This document shows positions 1 to 5,180 of a stretch of 5,180 bases of DNA, piece by piece. Every line of letters starts with the position of its first letter. Positions within the stretch are counted from its first letter, which is position 1. The position numbers and the translations under genes are program-made. The stretch comes from Pseudomonadota bacterium (GTDB taxonomy: Bacteria; Bdellovibrionota; Bacteriovoracia; Bacteriovoracales; Bacteriovoracaceae), in NCBI GenBank assembly GCA_021299675.1, contig JAJTIF010000033.1, forward strand, positions 1 through 5,180. Direction: 5' to 3'. Under the pieces are notes generated by a model. It was given only the letters and a program-made list of their open reading frames with translations, searched no databases and was not told the DNA's origin.

Positions 1-1
1 A

Positions 2-1600
2 GGTGTCTCGATTTCTTCTCAGGGTGAATCTTCCGTTTCGGAAGGTTACGTCTACGAAGCCATCAACGGAGCGAGTAAAGAAAAGCTCCCCGTGATCTTC
101 GTCTTCCAAGACAATGGCTATGGGATTTCAGTACCAAAAGCGGATCAAACAGCGAACGAGATCTGTGCGGAGAACTTCCGTGGTTTTAAAAACCTTCAGA
201 TCATCATCTGTGATGGCAAAGACGTTTTTGATTCGATGAATGCCATGCATGCTGCTCGCGAGCACGCAATCAAGCACCATGAGCCCGTCATCGTCCACGC
301 GATGTGTGTGCGCATCGGAAACCACTCCAATTCTGATAAGCATGAGTGGTACCGTGACGACAAAGAAATTGCCGACGCGAAGGCGCAAGACCCGCTACCA
401 AAATTCCGTAGCGACCTCTTGAAGGCCAAAGTCTTCACCGAGAAAGAGCTTGAGAAGATGGAAGCTGAAGCCAAAGAGATCGTTCTTGATGCTCACAAGA
501 AAGCCATGAAAGCCCCAGCGCCAACCCCAGAATCAATTTTTGATTTCATCGTGCCACCAGAATACGTGCCGCAGAAGTACGTCGATGGTACCCATACCGA
601 ATCTGGTGAACCGATGAAATTCATCGACGCCATCAACGGCACCTTGAAGGCAGAGTTCCGCCATAACCCCGACACCTACATCTGGGGTCAGGACGTCGCG
701 AACAAAGAGAAGGGCGGGATCTTCAACGTAACTAAAGGCATGCAGCAAGAGTTCGGAAAACACCGCGTGTTCAACGGACCAATCGCTGAAGACTTCATCC
801 TCGGAACGGCGAACGGCATGGTCCGTTTCGATAAGAAGATCCGAGTGGTGGTGGAAGGCGCAGAGTTTGCCGACTACTTCTGGCCTGCGATGGAGCAGAT
901 GGTAGAGACCTCACACGACTACTGGCGCTCAAACGGCGCTTTCTCACCTAACATGACCATTCGTCTCGCTTCTGGTGGCTACATCGGCGGTGGACTCTAT
1001 CACTCTCAAAATATCGAAGGCACTCTCACCACACTTCCGGGTATCCGCGTGGTGTGCCCAGCCTTTGCTGACGATGCGGCAGGCTTGTTGAGAACTTCTA
1101 TGCGCTCAGAAGGGACCACTGTGTACCTTGAACCAAAGTGCCTCTATAACGCGAAGAGTGCCATGAGCGTGGTGCCGGAGGACTTTGAAGTTCCTTTCGG
1201 TAAGGCCCGTCTCAGAAGAGAAGGGACACACCTCTCGATTATTACCTACGGTAACACTGTTCACTTCTGTCTTGAGGCCGCTGAAGAGCTCGGCAAAGAA
1301 GGCATCGAAGTTGAGGTCCTCGATCTCAGATCTCTGAACCCACTCGATTACGACGCGATCAAGGCCACCGTATCAAAAACTCACAGAGCTCTCATTGTCC
1401 ATGAAGATAAAGTCTTTGGTGGATTCGGAGGCGAGCTCGTCGGTGTGATTAATGAACACTGCTTCGAGGAACTGGATGCTCCGGTGCGCCGAGTGGGATC
1501 TCCGTTTGTTCCAGTCGGGTTTAACCGTATTCTCGAGCGAGCGACCCTGCCGGATACGCAACGAATCCTGAAGGCTGCGCGCGAGCTTGCGACCTACTGA
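2..1600 (+). CDS. 2-oxoacid dehydrogenase E1, fused alpha/beta subunits (5'-partial)
   Basis: Thiamine-diphosphate E1 of a pyruvate- or branched-chain-2-oxoacid dehydrogenase complex; it decarboxylates the 2-oxoacid and transfers the acyl group to lipoyl-E2 in the cytoplasm. The frame is open to the left edge, so the 5' end is missing; the GTG at 92 lies inside a conserved segment and is not a start. Residues here count from base 2. The alpha-type part has the cofactor region (QGESSVSEG at 7-15, then QDNGYGIS at 36-43) and the active-site loop NHSNSD (H108). After a linker, a beta-type part begins near M205: GPIAED (E263), LYHSQN (H334), EPKCLY, DLRSLNPLD and VHED (H467), followed by a transketolase C-terminal domain. 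No stop separates the halves, so this is a genuine single-chain fusion. The metal-binding motif is GES rather than the usual GDG. Known fused proteins of this kind are longer, so more than 100 residues are probably missing. The sequence does not fix the substrate (pyruvate or branched-chain). An intrinsic terminator follows. Confidence 0.93.
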   Translation, partial: GVSISSQGESSVSEGYVYEAINGASKEKLPVIFVFQDNGYGISVPKADQTANEICAENFRGFKNLQIIICDGKDVFDSMNAMHAAREHAIKHHEPVIVHAMCVRIGNHSNSDKHEWYRDDKEIADAKAQDPLPKFRSDLLKAKVFTEKELEKMEAEAKEIVLDAHKKAMKAPAPTPESIFDFIVPPEYVPQKYVDGTHTESGEPMKFIDAINGTLKAEFRHNPDTYIWGQDVANKEKGGIFNVTKGMQQEFGKHRVFNGPIAEDFILGTANGMVRFDKKIRVVVEGAEFADYFWPAMEQMVETSHDYWRSNGAFSPNMTIRLASGGYIGGGLYHSQNIEGTLTTLPGIRVVCPAFADDAAGLLRTSMRSEGTTVYLEPKCLYNAKSAMSVVPEDFEVPFGKARLRREGTHLSIITYGNTVHFCLEAAEELGKEGIEVEVLDLRSLNPLDYDAIKATVSKTHRALIVHEDKVFGGFGGELVGVINEHCFEELDAPVRRVGSPFVPVGFNRILERATLPDTQRILKAARELATY

Positions 1601-1603
1601 TCA

Positions 1604-1632
1604 TTGAAATAAATTCCGTTTGATGTTCCAAT
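1604..1632 (+). promoter_or_regulatory. possible promoter for the P460-like gene
   Basis: TTGAAA at 1604-1609 (5 of 6 to the sigma70 -35 consensus) is followed after 17 bases by TCCAAT at 1627-1632 (4 of 6, lacking the important second-position A). If used, transcription would begin near 1639, which is the A of the ATG, giving a leaderless message. The spacing is ideal but the -10 box is weak, so this is only a candidate. Confidence 0.22.
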
Positions 1633-1662
1633 GAGGAGATGAAATATCTCCTCATTTTTTTT
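1630..1662 (+). terminator. intrinsic terminator of the E1 gene, overlapping the next start codon
   Basis: AATGAGGAGAT (1630-1640) and ATCTCCTCATT (1646-1656) are perfect reverse complements, giving an 11-bp stem with four G-C pairs and a five-base loop (GAAAT). A T-run occupies 1655-1662, leaving six Ts beyond the stem. It lies 30 bases after the E1 stop, the classic layout of a rho-independent terminator. It contains the GAGGAG and the ATG (1639-1641) of the following gene, and its T-run encodes part of that protein's signal peptide. Confidence 0.82.
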
Positions 1663-1718
1663 CTCCTGCCCTTCACCCTCTTTGCTGCAAGTCCGCACGC
1701 TGGGAAAGAGGAGATGAA
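1633..1718 (+). repeat. pair of 11-base direct repeats GAGGAGATGAA
   Basis: GAGGAGATGAA occurs at 1633-1643 and again at 1708-1718, 75 bases (25 codons) apart and in the same frame. Each copy puts GAGGAG directly against an ATG (1639 and 1714). The terminator's right arm, ATCTCCTC (1646-1653), is complementary to GAGGAGAT in both copies, so two mutually exclusive hairpins are possible on paper. Chance similarity of purine-rich sequence is a real alternative. Confidence 0.5.
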
Positions 1719-2505
1719 CGGGATCGCCTACAAAGATTATAAAAATTTTTTACAAGACTGGACTCTCGTCACCATCCGATTCCGCAAGGACACGGGTGAG
1801 ATGCGCATGACCTACGCCAATAAAATTGCCATGGAAACACTGGCCAATGGGAAAAGTGATTATAAAAAAGGGGCGGCCCTCGCCAAGACTGGTATTGCCA
1901 CATCTCCCGATAAAAGTTTTACCAGCTCTATCGTTCCGCGCTTCATCCGCCGCTACCAAGTCATGGTTTATGACCCTCAGAAATATTCGAAAACCAACGG
2001 ATGGGGCTATGCTCTTTTTGATCCGAGCGGCAAGACTTTTCCAGAAGACCCGATCGAAACTCAGGAATCCTGTCATGCCTGCCATACCCTGGTGGCTGAC
2101 GACGGCTATGTGTTTTCTAGGCCCTTTGATTTTCAAGGTAAGACACGCTTCATCGAAGTTGGTAAAAACCGAAAGTCTCCTCTCCGATTTGAAGAAGTGG
2201 ACACGAAGGGACTACCGGCGGCGCTCAGGGCCATTGTCGGAGATAACAAGACAGCCTCGAAGCTTGTGTTCGAGATTCTTGCCGATAAAATTTTTCAAGG
2301 AGCCCTTGATGAACTCAAGCCCATCCTGGAAGAAGAAGCGATCATAAAAAAACGCCCCACTTTTTTCCTTTCGAAAGATCTCAAGCGCTTCGTCGCCGTC
2401 ATCCCTAATGACGTGAAGGAATGTGCCTTCGACTCAGGTGTCGATGTCCACATGACTTTATTGGACGGGAAGGTCCATAAAGAAAGTGTATGTCTGCATG
2501 ACTAA
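1639..2505 (+). CDS. exported cytochrome P460 / cytochrome c'-beta-like haem protein
   Basis: Predicted periplasmic mono-haem c-type protein of 288 residues. The N-terminus (K2, hydrophobic 4-15, likely cleavage after A16 or A17) is a Sec signal peptide. Residues ~25-165 follow the P460 pattern: a Lys (K83) in ALAKTG, the segment VMVYDP then NGWGYALFD (W122), the haem-attachment site CHACH (C145, C148, H149) and DGYVFSRPF (155-163). Known P460 enzymes oxidise hydroxylamine or act on NO and carry a Lys-haem cross-link; the related cytochromes c'-beta bind NO without it. K83 is a candidate cross-linking Lys, but I cannot confirm this. Residues ~165-288 are an extension beyond the usual family length, with C262 and C285 able to form a disulphide. 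The ATG at 1639 is chosen because only it supplies the signal peptide; in-frame upstream codons reach a TGA at 1621 with no start. Its GAGGAG has zero spacing and sits in the upstream terminator hairpin. No strong terminator follows. Confidence 0.82.
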   Translation: MKYLLIFFLLPFTLFAASPHAGKEEMNGIAYKDYKNFLQDWTLVTIRFRKDTGEMRMTYANKIAMETLANGKSDYKKGAALAKTGIATSPDKSFTSSIVPRFIRRYQVMVYDPQKYSKTNGWGYALFDPSGKTFPEDPIETQESCHACHTLVADDGYVFSRPFDFQGKTRFIEVGKNRKSPLRFEEVDTKGLPAALRAIVGDNKTASKLVFEILADKIFQGALDELKPILEEEAIIKKRPTFFLSKDLKRFVAVIPNDVKECAFDSGVDVHMTLLDGKVHKESVCLHD

Positions 2506-2517
2506 AACCATTATAAT
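2488..2517 (+). promoter_or_regulatory. candidate promoter for the lipoprotein/propeller pair
   Basis: A perfect -10 hexamer TATAAT lies at 2512-2517, just after the P460-like stop. The expected -35 region (about 2488-2495) shows only poor matches such as TATGTC, and no extended -10 TG is present. Transcription would start near 2524, giving a leader of about 40 bases before the TTG at 2565. The AT-rich context means the hexamer could be chance. Confidence 0.42.
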
Positions 2518-2553
2518 TTTAGGTAATAGGCTTTATTTTTAAGACCTTGCGAG

Positions 2554-2559
2554 AGGAGG
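2554..2559 (+). promoter_or_regulatory. strong ribosome binding site deciding a TTG start
   Basis: AGGAGG, a full Shine-Dalgarno core, ends five bases before the TTG at 2565. This supports 2565 over the in-frame TTG at 2547, which would place the Shine-Dalgarno sequence inside the coding region, and over the ATG codons at 2583/2586, which would leave too short a signal peptide. Confidence 0.8.
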
Positions 2560-2564
2560 CAGAA

Positions 2565-3041
2565 TTGTCCATTTACTATTTCATGATGTTCCTGCTGCTT
2601 TACGCATGCTCAGCTCCCAAACCGAAAACGGTTGTCGATTTGAACCAGAGGCTATCTGGTAGGTCTCTCACGACTATGTCACAGCCGGTCACCGGAAGTG
2701 CAGAAGCCGAAGAGATCATGAATCGTAAGCAATCGTACCATCAGTCACTTTTTGAGCAGAGTTTTGACCCGTACTACGGAACTCCTCGCTACGACGAAGC
2801 TTGTCTAAAAGAAAATTTTGTCGGCAATGTCATGAAAACAAATCGGGTGGTAGTACTTCCCATGACCCTTGCTCTGAATCAAAGCTTCGAACCGGGCTTT
2901 TGTACGAATTCGACCACGCAGTCTTCATCACTTCACCATATGGTTTATTACCATTGTCGGGGGTCGAGCATTGTGAATAGGCTTATCGTTCCAGCGAAAC
3001 CAGGGGATGAAAATTTAGATTGGGAACAGCTATGTCAGTAA
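2565..3041 (+). CDS. putative lipoprotein of unknown function
   Basis: A 158-residue protein that I do not recognise. It starts at a TTG with an excellent Shine-Dalgarno. A hydrophobic stretch (residues 3-14) ends in a lipobox-like LYAC, so C15 would be lipidated by the Lgt/LspA pathway; Ser at +2 is compatible with outer-membrane sorting by the enterobacterial rule. The n-region lacks a positive charge, which weakens the signal-peptide call. The mature part is soluble, begins with a polar Ser/Thr/Pro-rich stretch and has four further cysteines (C80, C113, C131, C157) that could form two disulphides, fitting an exported location. The last Cys is the penultimate residue. The stop overlaps the start of the next gene by ten bases, so the two are probably translated together and may act together at the envelope. 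No catalytic motif is visible. A very short secreted protein that is not lipidated is the main alternative. Confidence 0.72.
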   Translation: MSIYYFMMFLLLYACSAPKPKTVVDLNQRLSGRSLTTMSQPVTGSAEAEEIMNRKQSYHQSLFEQSFDPYYGTPRYDEACLKENFVGNVMKTNRVVVLPMTLALNQSFEPGFCTNSTTQSSSLHHMVYYHCRGSSIVNRLIVPAKPGDENLDWEQLCQ

Positions 3042-4078
3042 GAGTATTTCTTCTTTCTTTTTTTGTTCTATTTTATGCTGTCCAAGCTTATAGCAGCTTT
3101 ACCTTTTCAGGAAAGAAACACCTGGTGAATGGCTGCAAAATTTTTTCTCTCTCAGGGACTCAGATTAAACGAACGCCCGGAGAGTTTTGTCAGTTCTTGG
3201 ATAACGGTGACTTCCTTAGCATGTCTTCCAAGACCCTTAAGTACATCACAAAAACCGGTGAGGTTAAGTGGAGTGTAGAGAACCAACTTTTTCATCACCA
3301 GATGAATCTTTCTACTGACAGACGTCGCGTCCTGGCCCTGGGATCCACTGAAAAAGAAATCCAGGGGAGGTCGTTTCGAGTTGATCAGTTTTATGTCATC
3401 GACATCTCAAACGGAGAGATCTTACATAAAGTTGACTCGGACGACTTAATGAAGAAATCAGACGTAAATCCGACTACTCTTGGCCCTGGGTTCCCCAAAA
3501 ATCTCTTCAAAGCCATCGAGGAGTACTCGCATTTTAATAGTTTCTATGAAATTCCTAAGCTTAATGTGGCTAAGAAGATTCACTCGGCGCTGCAGCCAGG
3601 GAATTTCATCGTTAACAGTATTGGCTTGGGGATTCTCATCGTTGACTCAAAATTTGAAAAGATACTCTTGAAGCAGAAACTCGATCAATCTTTCCTACAT
3701 CATGTGCATGACGTGCAAGTGACCGAGAGGGGAACATTGATTGCGTTTAATAATCTCAATGCGACTAAAGATCTGTTGGTGTTTTCTAGCGTCGTTGAGT
3801 TGGATAGCTTGAGTTTTAAAACACTCCGAGAGTTCAAGGCGGAGCCCGCTTCGTTGTTCTTTTCTCATCACTGCGGGGGAGTGCAAGATCTCGGGAGCGG
3901 GCTGGTCCTCTTCTCTCACAACTACGCAGGCGTGTTTATTTATAACTTCATTAGTAAGAAGATGGTCTACAGTAACTTTAAAGTTTTCTTGGATGGAGAA
4001 CGAATCCTCCCGGCCCAGCAGATTAAAATTGAAAATTTAGACTCATTTCTAAAGAACAATACGAGTACTGTCTTCTGA
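3032..4078 (+). CDS. exported arylsulfotransferase-like beta-propeller protein
   Basis: A 348-residue protein with a Sec signal peptide (R4, hydrophobic core 5-17, probable cleavage after the A of AVQA near 19). The rest shows repeated short beta-strand and turn units like arylsulfotransferase (ASST) propellers: GEVKWS followed by H88-H89, SHFNS (H167, N169), ILIVDSKFEKIL, HHVHDVQV (H223, H224, H226, D227) then GTLIAFNN, and SHHCGGVQDLGSGLVLF (H279, H280). These match the family order of an HxNS blade, a HD-x-Q blade with a GxLxxFDN turn, and a final GGxQxLxxG blade. Known ASSTs move sulphate between phenolic compounds through a catalytic His; which His would serve here is unclear, so the enzyme activity is not established and a binding role is possible. 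The ATG at 3032 is preferred to TTG 3020 because GGGAA (3022-3026) precedes it by five bases and it overlaps the lipoprotein stop, as in translational coupling. Codons look more A/T-rich than in the E1 gene. Confidence 0.72.
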   Translation: MSVRVFLLSFFVLFYAVQAYSSFTFSGKKHLVNGCKIFSLSGTQIKRTPGEFCQFLDNGDFLSMSSKTLKYITKTGEVKWSVENQLFHHQMNLSTDRRRVLALGSTEKEIQGRSFRVDQFYVIDISNGEILHKVDSDDLMKKSDVNPTTLGPGFPKNLFKAIEEYSHFNSFYEIPKLNVAKKIHSALQPGNFIVNSIGLGILIVDSKFEKILLKQKLDQSFLHHVHDVQVTERGTLIAFNNLNATKDLLVFSSVVELDSLSFKTLREFKAEPASLFFSHHCGGVQDLGSGLVLFSHNYAGVFIYNFISKKMVYSNFKVFLDGERILPAQQIKIENLDSFLKNNTSTVF

Positions 4079-4211
4079 CGGGGACCTATCCCCTCGGAAG
4101 TTAGTTCTCCGAATAGAAATTGTCAGGTATGAGGGAGAGCAAAATTTGTCCTCTTATTCAAGTTTTGTCTCAAATCCCTGCCTCGGATTAAAATAATTTA
4201 GGAGGTTTGGG
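4079..4211 (+). promoter_or_regulatory. intergenic region with weak promoter and hairpin candidates
   Basis: A 133-base gap. A 5-bp hairpin GGGGA/TCCCC (4080-4084, 4089-4093) follows the propeller stop at once but lacks a T-run, so it is a doubtful terminator. Promoter-like pairs are TTGTCT (4165-4170) with TAAAAT (4189-4194) at 18-base spacing, and TTGTCC (4146-4151) with TCAAAT (4170-4175) at 18. The first has the better -10 but would start transcription near 4201 and clip the Shine-Dalgarno at 4200-4205; the second leaves a leader of about 30 bases. The downstream gene probably has its own promoter here, but I cannot fix it. Confidence 0.3.
4200..4205 (+). promoter_or_regulatory. strong ribosome binding site deciding a TTG start
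   Basis: AGGAGG ends six bases before the TTG at 4212. The reading frame of the hydrolase has a TAA at 4194 and no other start codon between, so TTG 4212 is the only upstream start that yields a signal peptide. The TTG at 4207 is in a different frame. Confidence 0.8.
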
Positions 4212-5180
4212 TTGTCCTATTCATTTGTCGCTCTCATTACGTATCTTGTGTCAGCAGGTTCTTGGGCCTGTGGTTCATCATGCTCAACGCTTCAAAAAGG
4301 GGCCGCCCGACAAGTCATTCGTTTGCTTGGAAAGCCTGTGCTGCAAGTGGGTGACCTTGAGAATGGATGTCGCTCGCAACCTTCTCCGGCACAGCCCCTC
4401 GATCATGAATCTCAGCTCATCGCTAATAAGAAATGGATCCACGGATCTCCCGATTGTGATGCTCCCGGGGCTCGTGAACCTAAATATGATCTCCTAGAAG
4501 TTAATCCTGGCTATTTCATCATCCGCCAAAATAAATGCATCACCGCTGAGGCGCCATTCATGTATCTCATGATTGGTGAGACAGGAGCCTTTCTCCATGA
4601 CACCGGTGACAGCCGAGACGCTGCGGATTTTCCACTTCGAGAATTGGTTGATGGCATCCTCGCTCGCAAAGAGAAAGAAACCGGTCGTTCGATTCATCTC
4701 ACCGTCGGTCACGGGCACTCGCATGGTGACCATGTCCAAGGCGATCACTTTTTTCAGGATCGTCCTAACACTACCGTTGTGGGACTTGATCCGGTCAGTG
4801 TGGCTAAGGCTTACGGAGTGAGCGACTGGCCCAAGGGAGTGGGATCACTCGATCTTGGGGGCCGCAAACTATCTGTGATTCCGATCCCGGGCCACGAGGC
4901 TAGTAGTGTGGCATTCTACGACCACAACACCGGTGATCTTTTAACGGGTGATAGCCTCTATCCCGGCAACATCTTTCTTTCTCCGAGTGCCTGGGGTACT
5001 TTCCGCGACAGCGTTTCTCGCCTCAAGGCATTCACGGATAAGAATCCTGTAAGAAACATCCTAGGATCTCACGTGGAGATGACAAATACGCCAGGTAAGG
5101 ATTATCCCTACGGGTCAACCTACCAGCCCGCAGAGCACCCTCTGCCACTATATCAGAGACATCTTAATGAGCTTTATCAA
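4212..5180 (+). CDS. exported metallo-beta-lactamase-fold hydrolase (3'-partial)
   Basis: Open for 323 codons to the right edge without a stop. The start is TTG, fixed by AGGAGG. An uncharged hydrophobic N-terminus (residues 4-19) resembles a signal peptide ending SWA before C20; the SWAC context is a poor lipobox, so signal peptidase I cleavage or lipidation at C20 are both open. The MBL core begins near residue 98 and has all five motifs: DTGD (D130), HSHGDH (H169, H171, D173, H174), PGH (H228), TGD (D247) and GSH (H287). This is a complete binuclear metal site, so a hydrolase active outside the cytoplasm is likely. The substrate is not evident; glyoxalase II-like thioesterases, lactonases and other hydrolases share these motifs, and no antibiotic-resistance role is implied. 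A roughly 75-residue segment between signal and core carries C24, C53, C82 and C109, while the visible core has no Cys. No match to a named gene is claimed. Confidence 0.88.
   Translation, partial: MSYSFVALITYLVSAGSWACGSSCSTLQKGAARQVIRLLGKPVLQVGDLENGCRSQPSPAQPLDHESQLIANKKWIHGSPDCDAPGAREPKYDLLEVNPGYFIIRQNKCITAEAPFMYLMIGETGAFLHDTGDSRDAADFPLRELVDGILARKEKETGRSIHLTVGHGHSHGDHVQGDHFFQDRPNTTVVGLDPVSVAKAYGVSDWPKGVGSLDLGGRKLSVIPIPGHEASSVAFYDHNTGDLLTGDSLYPGNIFLSPSAWGTFRDSVSRLKAFTDKNPVRNILGSHVEMTNTPGKDYPYGSTYQPAEHPLPLYQRHLNELYQ

Noticed and set aside
92..94. GTG at 92 as the start of the E1 gene
   Set aside because: The frame stays open to base 2 and encodes conserved E1 sequence upstream (QGESSVSEG and following), so the gene continues off the left edge.
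614..616. Separate beta-subunit gene starting at the ATG at 614
   Set aside because: There is no stop between alpha and beta parts and no clear Shine-Dalgarno before 614; the fused chain is the simpler reading.
1750..2136. Minus-strand open frame opposite the P460-like gene
   Set aside because: It lies wholly inside the + strand gene, which has a recognisable domain and haem motif; the antisense protein shows no motif and no supported start site.
1826..2347. Overlapping + strand frame inside the P460-like gene
   Set aside because: It is an alternate-frame shadow rich in Arg/Ser/Pro with no Shine-Dalgarno and no recognisable domain.
2502..2540. CTAAAA/TTTTAG inverted repeat and nearby T-run as a terminator of the P460-like gene
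   Set aside because: The stem is almost all A-T, has a nine-base loop, overlaps the stop codon and is not directly followed by the T-run.
3020..3022. TTG at 3020 as the start of the propeller gene
   Set aside because: The ATG at 3032 has a better-spaced GGGAA and gives a cleaner signal peptide; TTG 3020 has no good Shine-Dalgarno.
4080..4093. GGGGA/TCCCC hairpin as a terminator of the propeller gene
   Set aside because: The stem is only five base pairs and no T-run follows, so it is not a convincing intrinsic terminator.
4207..4497. Short + strand frame starting at TTG 4207
   Set aside because: It uses the same Shine-Dalgarno at only one base spacing, and the frame of TTG 4212 encodes a full MBL hydrolase across the same bases.
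4494..4821. Open frames on both strands within the MBL region
   Set aside because: They overlap the metal-ligand motifs of the hydrolase frame and have no independent support.

Overview
The window reads as ordinary chromosomal bacterial DNA with every supported gene on the + strand. It holds a broken-in gene at the left edge, three complete genes, and a gene that runs off the right edge. Mixed base composition, many exported or lipid-anchored proteins with Phe/Leu-rich signal peptides, and an E1 dehydrogenase with alpha and beta parts fused in one chain point to a Gram-negative didermic bacterium. A Bdellovibrionota-type organism (Bdellovibrio/Bacteriovorax/Peredibacter relatives) is my best guess, but nothing in the window proves the taxon.

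Layout. Positions 2-1600 are the C-terminal ~532 residues of a fused alpha/beta thiamine-diphosphate E1 subunit of a 2-oxoacid dehydrogenase complex. Its intrinsic terminator (1630-1662) is a perfect 11-bp hairpin plus T-run that overlaps the start codon and signal-peptide codons of the next gene. That gene, 1639-2505, encodes an exported cytochrome P460 / cytochrome c'-beta-like haem protein (CHACH haem site) with an unexplained ~120-residue C-terminal extension. A short AT-rich gap with a perfect TATAAT box precedes a two-gene unit: a small putative lipoprotein of unknown function (TTG start at 2565, ends 3041) and an exported arylsulfotransferase-like beta-propeller (3032-4078) whose start overlaps the lipoprotein stop. 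After a 133-base gap comes an exported metallo-beta-lactamase-fold hydrolase (TTG start at 4212, open at 5180) with all five metal-ligand motifs.

How the genes fit together. The E1 gene is cytoplasmic central metabolism. The four downstream genes all encode proteins for the cell envelope. Only the lipoprotein and the beta-propeller are clearly linked, by a 10-base overlap suggesting translational coupling. A shared pathway for the P460-like cytochrome, the propeller and the MBL hydrolase cannot be shown from the sequence.

The most unusual structure is the junction at 1600-1720. One stretch of about 30 bases serves as the E1 terminator and as the Shine-Dalgarno-like sequence, start codon and signal-peptide core of the cytochrome gene. 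I saw no tRNA, rRNA, CRISPR array or insertion sequence.
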